From positions 1 to 64,000 of the forward strand of contig JBBPZZ010000122.1 in the NCBI GenBank assembly GCA_038198445.1: a stretch of DNA of 64,000 bases, written 5' to 3'. A program made the translations under genes and the position numbers. Of the stretch, positions 26,720 through 35,823 are shown one piece after another (within the stretch, counting starts at the first letter, position 1; each line of letters starts with the position of its first letter). This DNA is from JACDDK01 sp038198445. Lineage in GTDB: Bacteria; Actinomycetota; Rubrobacteria; Rubrobacterales; Rubrobacteraceae. The notes under the pieces are model-generated. The model was not told the DNA's origin and ran no database searches. It saw only the letters and a program-made list of their open reading frames with translations.

Positions 26720-27070
26720 TCAAAAGGCATCCTCCACATGGTTGATCTCTGGAGAACCCTCGCCGGAGAGAATCCCAACCACGTCGAAGCGTAGTTCTTC
26801 GAATTCGGGCTCGTGCTCGGCGAGGTACTGCTCGGCCATCGAGCGGACCGTAGCCTGTTTCCGAGCATTGACGGCCTCCAGCGGGTCGCCGAAGCCGAGG
26901 CCCCGGCGCAGCTTCACTTCCACGAAGACGAGCGTTTGATCTCTGCGTACTATGAGGTCGATCTCACCGTGGCGCGTGCGGTAGTTCTTCTCTATGAGAG
27001 AGTAACCCCGGCCTTCAAGGTACCGCTGCGCGATCCGCTCTCCCCGGTCGCCGATCCGCCGCTTGTTCAG
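26720..27070 (-). CDS. yraN: YraN family (UPF0102) nuclease-like protein
   Basis: A 116-residue restriction-endonuclease-fold protein. Its hallmark residues are present: GDRGERIAQRYL, then NYRTRHGEIDLI and VFVEVKLRR. The conserved block starts well upstream of the first standard start codon (GTG near 26923), which would delete the GEIDLI part of the active site. CTG at 27068-27070 overlaps the rnhB stop as CTGA and sits 7 bases after GGGAG. It gives the normal family length, so I used it. Cellular role unknown; adjacency to rnhB is common. Confidence 0.8.
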   Translation of the reverse strand: MNKRRIGDRGERIAQRYLEGRGYSLIEKNYRTRHGEIDLIVRRDQTLVFVEVKLRRGLGFGDPLEAVNARKQATVRSMAEQYLAEHEPEFEELRFDVVGILSGEGSPEINHVEDAF

Positions 27071-27693
27071 CTCCCGACTCCCGCGTAGCTCAACCGATGT
27101 ACGCGGCAGGCTCCAGCTTCCGCAAGTCCCCGCAGATGCTCGGGCGTACCGTAGCCGCGGTTCCGCTCGAACCCATATCCCGCGTGCTCCTCGGACAGCG
27201 CGCGCATCGCGCCGTCACGCAACACCTTCGCCACCACACTCGCCGCCGCGACAGCCGCGCTTGTCCCGTCGGCCTTTGGCAGACATTCTACCTTTGGGCC
27301 AAGCCGGAGGTTACCATCAGCCAGGCTACATCCGGCATGCGGCTCGAGAAGGGTAAGGGCTCGCGTCAAAGCCTCCCGGTTGGCGGCCCCGACTCCGCGC
27401 GCGTCGATCCACCACGCCGGGATCAACACGAGCGAGACGGCCATCGCGCACCGCAGCACCTCACTCACCATCCTCTCCCGCACCGGAAGGCTGAGAGTCT
27501 TGGAGTCATTGATCCCCGAGATCACCTCGTCGCCCAGGATCACCGCCGATGCGACCAGAGGCCCGGCGAGCGCCCCCCTTCCGGCTTCATCCGCCCCGGC
27601 CAGCGGAGCCCCGCGCTCGATGGTCCATGCCGCATCGAAAGCGTAGAGGGAGCCGCTCTTGGTAGAGTGACTCCCTCCGTTTACGCCCGCCAC
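27067..27693 (-). CDS. rnhB: Ribonuclease HII
   Basis: Cleaves the RNA strand of RNA-DNA hybrids and single ribonucleotides in DNA. The acidic active site is visible in GADEAGRGALAGPLV and in NDSKTL, with the third/fourth carboxylates in the central region. The 208 residues include a short ~28-residue extension before the core. It follows rplS by 16 bases and is followed by yraN, giving the widely conserved rplS-rnhB-yraN order. Confidence 0.95.
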   Translation of the reverse strand: MAGVNGGSHSTKSGSLYAFDAAWTIERGAPLAGADEAGRGALAGPLVASAVILGDEVISGINDSKTLSLPVRERMVSEVLRCAMAVSLVLIPAWWIDARGVGAANREALTRALTLLEPHAGCSLADGNLRLGPKVECLPKADGTSAAVAAASVVAKVLRDGAMRALSEEHAGYGFERNRGYGTPEHLRGLAEAGACRVHRLSYAGVGS

Positions 27694-27709
27694 GGACTCT
27701 AGAGAAGCG

Positions 27710-28036
27710 TTACTTCGCCTTCTTCACGCGGGCCTTGCGGCCGATCTTGTCGCGGATGTAGTACAGCTTCGCGCGCCGCACGGCGCCGCGGGATGACACT
27801 TCAATCCTGGCGATCTTTGGCGAGTGAAGCGGGAAGATACGCTCCACGGAAACGCCGAAAGAGTTCTTTCGGACCACGAACGTCTCGCCGATACCGCTGC
27901 CCTTCCGAGCGATACACAGCCCCTCGAAGATCTGTGTACGTTCCCGGTTGCCCTCTATTACGCGGTAATGCACCCGAACCGTATCGCCAGGACGGAACAC
28001 CACGTCTTTCTGCTGCAAGTTCTCACTCGTTATCAT
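27710..28036 (-). CDS. rplS: 50S ribosomal protein L19
   Basis: A 108-residue large-subunit protein at the 30S-50S interface. FRPGDTVRVHYRVIEG, FEGLCIARKGSGIGETF and RRAKLYYIRDKIGRKARVK are typical. I placed the start at the ATG of MITSENLQQKDVV, overlapping the trmD 3' end by 14 bases with AGGAG nearby. The open frame extends 50 codons further upstream, but only as the trmD coding region in another frame. Confidence 0.96.
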   Translation of the reverse strand: MITSENLQQKDVVFRPGDTVRVHYRVIEGNRERTQIFEGLCIARKGSGIGETFVVRKNSFGVSVERIFPLHSPKIARIEVSSRGAVRRAKLYYIRDKIGRKARVKKAK

Positions 28037-28763
28037 ATTCGTCTCCTCTCTCGGGAATAACTGAAGAGCCGGTTCCAGACCTCTCGTCCGTCCTCGCTCG
28101 CGCTCTATTTCGCGCCTCACGCTCGCGCCAGGCGCGGATCTCCGCATGATTGCCGGATAATAGCACGCCTGGGACTTCCTCTCCATCCCAAACGGCCGGA
28201 CGGGTGTACTGGGGCGGCCCGATAACCCCCTCTTCCGAGAACGACTCCCCGATTAGGCTCTCCGCGTTCCCCAACACGCCTTCGAGACGCCGGATCACCG
28301 CGTCCGATAACGCCGCCGCGGCGATCTCCCCTCCCGACATCACAAAATCGCCCAGCGAAACGGCCTCCGTAGCAAGCTCCATCCGCACCCGTTCATCCAT
28401 TCCGCCGTACCTGCCGCAGATAATTGTCAGGTCTCCGCCGCCCGCAGCTACCTCCTCGACGTAGCCCTGCGTGATCGTCCGGCCCCACGCTTCGGTCAAC
28501 ACGACGCGCCGCGTGTCCCGGACCTCCCTCGCCGGCATTCCGTAGACTTCCTCCAACGCCTGGGCGACAACGTCCACCCGCGCGATCATGCCCGCTCCGC
28601 CACCGAATGGCATGTCGTCGATCCGGCCACCCGGAGCATAGTTACGCAAGTCGAAGCTCCGATATTCCACCACGCCCCGCTCTATCGCCCGTCCCACTAC
28701 TCCTGCACGCAGGGCGGCATCGACTACCTCAGGGAAAATGCAGAATACGTCGATACTCTTCAT
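28023..28763 (-). CDS. trmD: tRNA (guanine-37-N1) methyltransferase
   Basis: Methylates G37 next to the anticodon. The trefoil-knot SAM site is visible as ICGRYGGMDERV and LGDFVMSGGEIAAAAL. The FGGGAGMI substrate loop and the C-terminal GPPQYTRPAVWDGEEVPGVL block are also present. At 246 residues it has normal length, with a short arginine-rich tail. Order rimM-trmD-rplS is the classical ribosomal operon. Confidence 0.96.
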   Translation of the reverse strand: MKSIDVFCIFPEVVDAALRAGVVGRAIERGVVEYRSFDLRNYAPGGRIDDMPFGGGAGMIARVDVVAQALEEVYGMPAREVRDTRRVVLTEAWGRTITQGYVEEVAAGGGDLTIICGRYGGMDERVRMELATEAVSLGDFVMSGGEIAAAALSDAVIRRLEGVLGNAESLIGESFSEEGVIGPPQYTRPAVWDGEEVPGVLLSGNHAEIRAWREREARNRARARTDERSGTGSSVIPERGDEYDNE

Positions 28764-28768
28764 AAAAG

Positions 28769-29272
28769 TTATTCTTCGGGCAGACGCACGACGATCCGTC
28801 GCGATTGCAGGTCCACCTCGGGGACGTGCTCCATCGTGAAGGGGACGTAGGTCTCCGTGGAGGCGTCGCCGTGCTGGTCTCGAACAACCAGAACCTCGTG
28901 AGCCGGGGTCTGGAAAGCACTCATGACAGTTCCAAGCACCTCTCCGGTCGAGTCGACGGCTTCCAGATCGATCAGGTCCGCCACATAGTATTCGTCCTCT
29001 TCGGGCGTATCTAGCTCTTTGCGATCCAGGACCATCTCCATACCCCGCAACTTGGACGCTTCCGGGCGGCTGGCTACCCCGTCGAGGTCTATAAGATAGC
29101 CCTTGGGTGTAGGACGCGACTTCTCTATGCGCCGCCGTTTCTCGCCTACCAGAGGTTCGACGCCTTCCCGCAGATGCGAACCCGAGCCTGTTGCCCGGAC
29201 TCGAATGGTCCCGCGTACGCCGTGAGGTGCGCCTATGATCCCGATAACTACCGGATCGGAGATCTCCTCCAC
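28769..29272 (-). CDS. rimM: 16S rRNA processing protein RimM
   Basis: A 30S maturation factor binding S19. I start it at GTG 29272 (VEEISDPVVIGIIGAPHGVRG), giving ~167 residues, the usual length, 4 bases after khpA with GGAGG-like sequence nearby. The N-terminal beta-barrel has the HGVRG turn. The PRC-barrel C-terminus carries EDEYYVADLI and the IPFT-like YVPFTMEHVPEVD. Upstream open frame of 40 codons is low-complexity and lies inside khpA. Confidence 0.92.
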   Translation of the reverse strand: MEEISDPVVIGIIGAPHGVRGTIRVRATGSGSHLREGVEPLVGEKRRRIEKSRPTPKGYLIDLDGVASRPEASKLRGMEMVLDRKELDTPEEDEYYVADLIDLEAVDSTGEVLGTVMSAFQTPAHEVLVVRDQHGDASTETYVPFTMEHVPEVDLQSRRIVVRLPEE

Positions 29273-29276
29273 GAAC

Positions 29277-29516
29277 CTAGTCCAGGACCTCCACGTTGAC
29301 GCGCTTGCCGGCCTTGACCGACGCAGCCTTGACGACCGTTCGGATCGCCCGGATCGTGCGTCCCTGACGGCCGATGACCTTGCCGATGTCATCCTGCGCG
29401 ACCTGAAGAGACAGGTCCACCCGCGAATCCGTCTCGGTGCTTGTGACCTCGACCTTGTCGGGCTCGTCGACTAGCGAACGGGCCAGGATTCTCACCAACT
29501 CTTCAAGCTGCGCCAC
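29277..29516 (-). CDS. khpA: KH-domain RNA-binding protein KhpA
   Basis: A 79-residue single KH-domain protein of the KhpA/YlqC family, an RNA chaperone that with KhpB affects cell division and RNA metabolism in Gram-positives. The GXXG loop is in GKVIGRQGRTIRAIRTVVKA. Its place between rpsP and rimM is the standard context. Gaps are 10 bases to rpsP and 4 to rimM. Confidence 0.93.
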   Translation of the reverse strand: MAQLEELVRILARSLVDEPDKVEVTSTETDSRVDLSLQVAQDDIGKVIGRQGRTIRAIRTVVKAASVKAGKRVNVEVLD

Positions 29517-29526
29517 GTCTTATCCT

Positions 29527-29769
29527 TTACAGAACGCCGGAGATCTTGAGCAGCTTCCGCACCTGGTCCGTCGGCTGTGCACCCTTGTCGAGCCACTCCT
29601 TCGCCTTCTCGGCATCGACCTGGATATCCGACGGCTGGGTGCGCGGGTTGTACGTGCCGACCCGGTCTAAGAACTTGCCGTCGCGCGGGCTCCTCGCATC
29701 GGCCACCACTATCCTATAGAACGGAGCCTTGGTCGAACCGCGCCTCGCGAGCCTTATCTTTACCGCCAT
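29527..29769 (-). CDS. rpsP: 30S ribosomal protein S16
   Basis: An 80-residue small-subunit protein with the family start MAVKIRLARRGSTKAPFYR and the RDGKFLDRVGTYNP block. Follows ffh by 26 bases and heads rpsP-khpA-rimM-trmD-rplS. Confidence 0.97.
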   Translation of the reverse strand: MAVKIRLARRGSTKAPFYRIVVADARSPRDGKFLDRVGTYNPRTQPSDIQVDAEKAKEWLDKGAQPTDQVRKLLKISGVL

Positions 29770-29795
29770 ACTCTCACCTTTCTCGTTGTTACTCT

Positions 29796-31127
29796 CTACC
29801 TGAGTCCCGGCATCCGGGGCATCTTCGGCATCCCGCCGCCCTTGCCCATCTGCCGCATCATCTTCTGCATCTCGTTGAACTGCTTGACGAGCCGCTGAAC
29901 GTCTTGCTGCGTCGCCCCGCTGCCGCGAGCAATCCTACGCGCCCTGCTGGGATTCTGCAACAGCTTGGGGTTGCGGCGCTCCTGGACGGTCATGGATGTT
30001 ATCATGGCTTCGACCCTACCGAGTTGCTTATCGTCTATCTCGACATCCTTGAGTTGCTTGTTCAGGCCGGGGATCATTCCTAGAAGGCCCGAGAGCGGAC
30101 CCATTTTCTTGATCATCTGCATCTGCTGCAGGAAGTCCTCGAACGTGAACTTGCCGCTCATGAGCTTCTTGCCCTGGGCCTCGGCCTGCTCCCGGTCCAT
30201 CTGGCCCTCGGCCTTCTCGATGAGCGTGAGCACGTCGCCCATACCGAGGATGCGTCCCGCCATCCTGTCCGGGTAGAAGTAGTCGAACTCGCTCATCTTC
30301 TCACCCTCGGAGGCGAACCGTATCGGACGCTCCGTGATCGAGACGACAGAGAGCGCCGCGCCGCCCCGGGCGTCACCATCCAGCTTGGTCAGCACCATGC
30401 CATCGTAGTCCGCGTACTCCCGGAAAGCCTGGGCCACGTCCACCGCGTTCTGGCCCGTTACCACGTCGAGAACCAGGAGGACGGAGTGGGGCTTGGAGAC
30501 GCTCCGAACCCGCTTTATCTCCTCCATCATGTCCATGTCCACGACCTGCCGGCCCGCCGTATCCACGATGACGAAGTCGTATCCGCCGTCCCTGGCGGCC
30601 TTGATGCCGCGTTCGGCGATCTCCTCCGGCTTCGGCTCCGTGCCTTCCGTGTATACCGGCACGCTTAGTTCCTTGCCGATCTGCTGCAATTGGTCTATGG
30701 CCGCCGGACGGTAGGTGTCGCAGGCGACGAGGTACGGGTTCTTGCCGAGTTTACGGACAAAGAGCGCGAGCTTGCCAGCCGTCGTCGTCTTGCCGTGACC
30801 GTTGAGGCCCGCGAGCATCACGACGGTCGGCGGTCTGGAGGCGAAGGAGAGCTTGTGGGACGTGCCGCCCATCAGGTTCGCAAGCTCTTCGTTGACGATC
30901 TTTACGACCTGCTGCCCAGGACTCAGGGCCTTCGAGACCTCGGCGCCGGTGGCCCGCTCCCGGACGTTCGAGACGAACTCCTTGACGACCCCGTAGTTCA
31001 CGTCGGCTTCGAGGAGGGCCAGACGGATCTCCCGCGTCACCTTCTTTACCTGGTCCTCGGTGAGGTTTCCGCTGCCGCGCACCCCATCGAGCGCCTTGTT
31101 GAGCCTGTCTCCCAGAGTATCGAACAT
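29796..31127 (-). CDS. ffh: Signal recognition particle protein Ffh (SRP54)
   Basis: The SRP GTPase that binds signal peptides and 4.5S RNA. The N domain leads to the G domain with GLNGHGKTTTAGKLA, DTAGRQ and TKLDGDARGG. The methionine-rich M domain occupies the C-terminal ~150 residues, with a Gly/Met tail (MRQMGKGGGMPKMPRMPG). Length 443 is normal. It starts directly after the ftsY stop (0-base gap), so both halves of the targeting system are made from one mRNA. No 4.5S RNA gene is visible in the window. Confidence 0.97.
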   Translation of the reverse strand: MFDTLGDRLNKALDGVRGSGNLTEDQVKKVTREIRLALLEADVNYGVVKEFVSNVRERATGAEVSKALSPGQQVVKIVNEELANLMGGTSHKLSFASRPPTVVMLAGLNGHGKTTTAGKLALFVRKLGKNPYLVACDTYRPAAIDQLQQIGKELSVPVYTEGTEPKPEEIAERGIKAARDGGYDFVIVDTAGRQVVDMDMMEEIKRVRSVSKPHSVLLVLDVVTGQNAVDVAQAFREYADYDGMVLTKLDGDARGGAALSVVSITERPIRFASEGEKMSEFDYFYPDRMAGRILGMGDVLTLIEKAEGQMDREQAEAQGKKLMSGKFTFEDFLQQMQMIKKMGPLSGLLGMIPGLNKQLKDVEIDDKQLGRVEAMITSMTVQERRNPKLLQNPSRARRIARGSGATQQDVQRLVKQFNEMQKMMRQMGKGGGMPKMPRMPGLR

Positions 31128-32321
31128 CTATAAATCTCCAAACAACGCTTCGGCGAACTCGCGGGCATCGAACGGGTGAAGGTCCTCGACCTTCTCGCCC
31201 ACGGAGATCAACTTTATCGGCACCCCGATCTCACTGGCTATCGCGAGCGCAATACCGCCCTTGGCCGTTCCGTCGAGCTTGGTCAGGATGATACCCGTCA
31301 AACCGGCGACCTCCTGGAACATCTTTGCCTGCCTGAGACCATTCTGCCCCGTGGTGGCGTCGACCGTCATCAGAACCTCGTGCGGCGCTTCTGGAAGCTG
31401 CCGCCCGATCACCCGCGTGACCTTATCCAGCTCGGCCATCAGGTTGACCTTGGTGTGCAGCCTGCCCGCCGTGTCTATGAGCAACACGTCGGTGCCCTCG
31501 CGCTTCGCCGCCTCGACCGCGTCGTGGGCCACGGCCGCCGCGTCAGCGCCGCGCTCACGCGCGATGACCGGCGTTCCGGTCCTCTCGCCCCAGGTCTGGA
31601 GCTGCTCGATCGCCGCCGCCCGAAAGGTGTCTCCGGCGGCGAACATCGTCGTTCCGGGGAGGAAACGAGACAGCTTGCCGGTCGTGGTCGTCTTGCCGGT
31701 GCCGTTCACGCCGACTATCAGGATCACCGTCGGCTTGCTTGAGATATCCAGTTCCACGGGACCTTCGAGCATCCGGGTTGCGTGCTCGATCATTAGCTGA
31801 CGCAACTCTTTGCCGCTGGTGATGTTCCTCTGCAAGGCTTCCTGCTCCAGCTCCGCCACGAGCTTCGCCGTCGTCGGAACTCCGACGTCGGAGGAGATCA
31901 GGATCTCCTCGACCCTCTCCCAGAACTCCTCGTCCTCCGCGTCCCGGAACTCCGCGACCGCCGCGTTCAACTGCCCGACGAACGACTCCCGGCTCCTGGA
32001 CATGCCGCGCCGCAGCCGCCCGAACCATCCTGCGCCTTCCTGTTCCGGTGGTCCGGTAGCCACTTCCACCGCTATCTCAGCCTCTGGCGTTTCAGCAACC
32101 GGTTCTTCAGGCGCCGCATCGACTACCGATTCCTCCGCCGAAAATGTTCCGATGTCCTCGGGTTCTACGACCTCCGTCTCCGGCGGTTCAGGCTCCACCC
32201 GCGCTGACTCTTCCGCCTCTTCCTGCTCCGGGGCAGGCTCGATCTCGGTAGCTAACGCGGAGCTGGTCTCCTGCTCTTCCTCTTTATTCTTTCTGAAAAA
32301 GTTACGCCACGAACGAGCCAT
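31128..32321 (-). CDS. ftsY: SRP receptor FtsY
   Basis: The membrane-associated SRP receptor GTPase. The first ~100 residues are highly acidic (Glu/Ala/Pro-rich), the A domain for membrane and translocon contact. The NG domain follows, with GVNGTGKTTTTGKLSRF, DTAGRLHTKVNL and TKLDGTAKGG. Length is 397. It follows smc by 3 bases, an smc-ftsY-ffh order common in Gram-positives. Confidence 0.96.
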   Translation of the reverse strand: MARSWRNFFRKNKEEEQETSSALATEIEPAPEQEEAEESARVEPEPPETEVVEPEDIGTFSAEESVVDAAPEEPVAETPEAEIAVEVATGPPEQEGAGWFGRLRRGMSRSRESFVGQLNAAVAEFRDAEDEEFWERVEEILISSDVGVPTTAKLVAELEQEALQRNITSGKELRQLMIEHATRMLEGPVELDISSKPTVILIVGVNGTGKTTTTGKLSRFLPGTTMFAAGDTFRAAAIEQLQTWGERTGTPVIARERGADAAAVAHDAVEAAKREGTDVLLIDTAGRLHTKVNLMAELDKVTRVIGRQLPEAPHEVLMTVDATTGQNGLRQAKMFQEVAGLTGIILTKLDGTAKGGIALAIASEIGVPIKLISVGEKVEDLHPFDAREFAEALFGDL

Positions 32322-32324
32322 GTA

Positions 32325-35300
32325 CTAGCTGTAATCTCCCTGCATACGTTTCGATACGACCGTGGTAGCTCCGGCGGCGTCCTGCACGACGCCGTAGAGA
32401 ACATCCGCCGCGGCCATCGTACGCTTCTGATGGGTCACCAGAAGGAACTGACCGTTCGAGCGGTAAGAGTCTACCACAGCGATGAAACGGGCCAGGTTGA
32501 GGTCGTCAAGGGCGGCCTCGGCTTCATCGAGTATGCAGAATGCTCCCTGTGCTCTGCCAGGGCCGCTGAGGAAAATACTGAACAGGAACGAGAGGGCCAG
32601 CAGCGCCCGCTCCCCACCAGAGAGGACGTGCAGCGGCCTCCAGCCCTTGCGTCCGAGCCGCAGTCCGACCTCCACGCCTTCCTCCGAGAGATCCAGGACC
32701 CCAGCCGCTCCCTCCATCATCCGCGGCACTATCTCACCGAACGCTCTCCGCACCCTGCGAAATGTCTCCGAGAATCTCGTCTCTATCTCCCGATCCACTT
32801 CGTGTATTATGCGGTTAAGTTCGTTGGTCGCGGCTTCGGCGTCGGCGCGTTGTTCGGAGATGAGTTGGTAGCGTTCGCGGAGTTGTTCTTGCTGGGAGAG
32901 GGCGAGCAGGTTTACGTCGCCGAAGCGCTTGAGTTTGCGGGCGAGACGGTGACGTTCCGCTTCGTCGCCTTCGGAAGACTCTTCGGATTCGCGCCGCGCT
33001 TCGTCGAGGGTCGCGCCCCACTCGGTCTGTATCTCCTCCAGCGCTTCGGAGGCGCTGGTTTCGGCTGTTAGAAGGTCCAGGCGCGTGTGCTCGGCCTCGG
33101 CGCGGGCGGTCGCCAATTGTGCGGCAAGCTCGACCGCTTTCCGAGAGAGTATGGCGCGTTTTTCAGATTGGCTCCGGTGACGCCCGGCTGCCTCGGTACG
33201 CAGAAACCTCAGGCGATTACGGCGCTCGCGGGCCGCGACGGACAGCTTGCGCGAGAGATCCGCCGCGCGGGCCGCGGCCCGCGCGGCTCGGGCCTCATCG
33301 TGTTCGGTGTTCACTCCAAGGCGTTGCAGTTGGGTAGAGATCCCTTTGTGGCGTTTCCGCCCTTCGGAGATTGTTGACTGCAGCCGTGAACGCCGCCTGG
33401 CTGCTTCGGCGTAGGAGAATTCCGCGTTCTCGAGTGCCGAAGTCGCCTCGGCGAACTCAGCCTGGGTACGTTCGACGGTCTCTTCCGCCAGCAGGAGGTC
33501 GCGTTCGATCCCGCCGAGCTCCTCGTTGAGTCTGTTCGACTCGCGTTCCGCGTAGAGCGCCGCGTCGCGGGCGCGGACGGCCCGCATCTGCCGGAGTTTC
33601 GTTTCTCGGGCGAGCGTGTTGAGCGAGCGGTTCACGCGAGACGCAAGCGCCAGAGCCGTCTCGGTCTTTCCGAAGAGCGGCTCCAGGAGCGCCGAAGCGC
33701 TGGAGAGTCGCTCCCGGCAATCGTAGAGAATTTCACCCGGTCCCGTCTTCAACGATTCGAGACGCTGGCGCTCTCTGACAAGCAAAGCGCCGCGCGAGAA
33801 GCGGCCTCCATCAGCGCCGAGGCTTACGCTCGTCCGGGTAAGCCGTAGACCTGAACGGGTGACGACGACGTGTCCGTTCTCCAAATGGTCCTTCTCGGGT
33901 TCATCGACGACGTAGATCCCTTCGAGAATGCGTTCTACGGCCTGGGCGTATCGCTCGTCCAGTATCTCCACGCAATCAAGCAACGGTGGGCCGGGAGGAC
34001 TCTCTTTCTCTTGCATCGGGCCAGCATCCAGCCTCAAAGCCACGCGTTCCTTGTCGGAGAGGAGTTTCATCCCCTCTGTAATATTCTCGGCCAGCAGGCC
34101 GCCGGCGTGGTCGCCGAGGGCGGCCTCCATCGCGCCCTCGAAACCTGGGCGCGGCCGGAGCACTTCGTGCAGGCGCGGCCCTGGACTATCGCTGGATGTC
34201 AGATCCTCCAGGGACCGTATGCTGGACTCAGCACGTCCCAGCGCCGCCTGCACGGCCCCCCGACGGCGGTTGGCCTGCATGGTCTTATCTTCCAGCCTGG
34301 ATCTCTGTTTCTCCAACAGCTCCCGAAGTCCGCCACCGGCGGAATCCAGGCCGGAGACAGTACAATTTTCGAGTTCCGAAGACAATTCAGACATCTTCGC
34401 CAGATAGTTATTCGGGAGATTTGGAACGCTGGCCTCGCGCAATGCTCCACGTTCCAGGCGTCCGCGCAGGCTTTCCACTTCGCCCACCAGGCGGGAGCGC
34501 GCCTTCTCCGCGGCCGCGCGCAGGTCGCGGACCTGAACCTCATCCTGTCGTAGTTGGTCGCGTTCTCTACGCTTGGCGGTATAGAGGATCTCTACCTGCC
34601 GCAGTTCTTTCTCCATCGCCGCGAGCGCGAGCGATGTGCGGTCCAGCTCTGCCTGGAGGCGGGAAGAAAGCTTCCGGCCATCGTCGTTTCCACCAGCTTT
34701 CGCCTCAATGCGTAACAGGATGCGGTCGGCGGAGAGGGACTCGGCCCTGAGATTTTCGGCCTCGTCGTCCAGGCGCTCCGTGCTGGACTCCAGGTCGCGC
34801 ATCGTGCTTTCGATGGCGTGCAACTCTGGCATCAGGCGGGATTCCTCGTCCTTCAAAGCCGTCTCTCGCGAGGAAAATTCCTTGACCAGACGTTCACTCT
34901 CCGAGAGCTTGATGCGGCGCTCTGAAAGTCCCTGGTTGGCAAGCCCGTAGAGGTGAGCCAGTGAGAGCTTACGATAACGTGATTCGATCTCCCGGTACTC
35001 GCGGGCGGCTACGGCTTCTCGTTCTATACGTCGCAACTGCGCCGCAAGCTCCTTCTCCAGCTCGCGGCTCTGCTCTAGTTGGACGCTGGCACGTTCCAGA
35101 CGGCGGCTCGCCGAGATGCGGCGACGGCGGTAGAAACCGAGCCCCGCGGCTTCTTCGAGCGCCTGGCGGCATGCGGCGGCTCCTCCAGCGACTATCGCGT
35201 CTACCGCGCCCTGACGAAGAATACTGTGACGGCCCAGACCGGCTTCGCCCGCAACCGCGCGGACATCAGTAAGGCGGGCACGGGAACCATTGACCCGGTA

Positions 35301-35630
35301 CTCCGTGTCTCCTCCGCGTGAGATGCGGCGCGAGATCGAGACTTCCTGGTATGGGAGTGAGATGGATCCCGCCTCATTATCCAGGACGAGCGTCACCTCG
35401 GCGGCGGCGGATGCGGGAAGCGTCTCGGAACCGGAAAAGATCAAATCTCCCATCGTCCCGGCCCGCAGCACACCCGCGCTCTGCTCTCCCAGCGCGAAGA
35501 GCACGGCATCCGTAATGTTGCTCTTGCCGGACCCGTTCGGGCCTACTATCGCTGTAACGCCTCCTTCGAGCGGCATTCGTACCGGCCGCGCGAATGTCTT
35601 GAACCCCTTGATGTAGACCGCCGAAAGCAC
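32325..35630 (-). CDS. smc: Chromosome segregation ATPase SMC
   Basis: A condensin-type ATPase. Walker A is GPNGSGKSNITDAVLFALGE at the N-terminus. Two long coiled coils flank a hinge around residues 470-600. The C-terminal head has the LSGGERALLALSF signature and Walker B FCILDEAEAALDD. At 1101 residues it is somewhat shorter than the usual ~1180, the coiled coils being the shortened part. It starts with GTG 9 bases after a TAGAAT, with no Shine-Dalgarno, so may be leaderless. rnc, the usual upstream neighbour, is separated from it here by an acetamidase-like gene. Confidence 0.95.
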   Translation of the reverse strand: MLSAVYIKGFKTFARPVRMPLEGGVTAIVGPNGSGKSNITDAVLFALGEQSAGVLRAGTMGDLIFSGSETLPASAAAEVTLVLDNEAGSISLPYQEVSISRRISRGGDTEYRVNGSRARLTDVRAVAGEAGLGRHSILRQGAVDAIVAGGAAACRQALEEAAGLGFYRRRRISASRRLERASVQLEQSRELEKELAAQLRRIEREAVAAREYREIESRYRKLSLAHLYGLANQGLSERRIKLSESERLVKEFSSRETALKDEESRLMPELHAIESTMRDLESSTERLDDEAENLRAESLSADRILLRIEAKAGGNDDGRKLSSRLQAELDRTSLALAAMEKELRQVEILYTAKRRERDQLRQDEVQVRDLRAAAEKARSRLVGEVESLRGRLERGALREASVPNLPNNYLAKMSELSSELENCTVSGLDSAGGGLRELLEKQRSRLEDKTMQANRRRGAVQAALGRAESSIRSLEDLTSSDSPGPRLHEVLRPRPGFEGAMEAALGDHAGGLLAENITEGMKLLSDKERVALRLDAGPMQEKESPPGPPLLDCVEILDERYAQAVERILEGIYVVDEPEKDHLENGHVVVTRSGLRLTRTSVSLGADGGRFSRGALLVRERQRLESLKTGPGEILYDCRERLSSASALLEPLFGKTETALALASRVNRSLNTLARETKLRQMRAVRARDAALYAERESNRLNEELGGIERDLLLAEETVERTQAEFAEATSALENAEFSYAEAARRRSRLQSTISEGRKRHKGISTQLQRLGVNTEHDEARAARAAARAADLSRKLSVAARERRNRLRFLRTEAAGRHRSQSEKRAILSRKAVELAAQLATARAEAEHTRLDLLTAETSASEALEEIQTEWGATLDEARRESEESSEGDEAERHRLARKLKRFGDVNLLALSQQEQLRERYQLISEQRADAEAATNELNRIIHEVDREIETRFSETFRRVRRAFGEIVPRMMEGAAGVLDLSEEGVEVGLRLGRKGWRPLHVLSGGERALLALSFLFSIFLSGPGRAQGAFCILDEAEAALDDLNLARFIAVVDSYRSNGQFLLVTHQKRTMAAADVLYGVVQDAAGATTVVSKRMQGDYS

Positions 35631-35639
35631 TACGCGAGT

Positions 35640-35645
35640 ATTCTA
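35640..35645 (-). promoter_or_regulatory. -10-like element of a possible near-leaderless smc promoter
   Basis: TAGAAT on the minus strand, 9 bases before the smc GTG. The transcript would start about two bases before the start codon. No clear -35 box. The remaining 35646-35823 gap contains no gene. Confidence 0.35.
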
Positions 35646-35823
35646 CGCAGTTTTGGTCCGTAAAGCACGCGAAAGTCCCGCAAATGGGCCGCCAACGTTG
35701 GTAAATAACTCATCTCTTCGGAGGCTCCGGTAGGTGAGCCGTGCGAGTATGGGTATTCTCGGGGGCCATCGTGCATACTGGCGGCCGTAGGCAATTAAAC
35801 ACGAGCAGAGCAGGAGGGCGCTG

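Noticed and set aside
28037..28186. 50-codon N-terminal extension of rplS
   Set aside because: It is the trmD 3' coding region in another frame; L19 starts normally at 28036.
29273..29392. 40-codon N-terminal extension of rimM
   Set aside because: Lies inside khpA and reads as Arg/Ser-rich low-complexity sequence.
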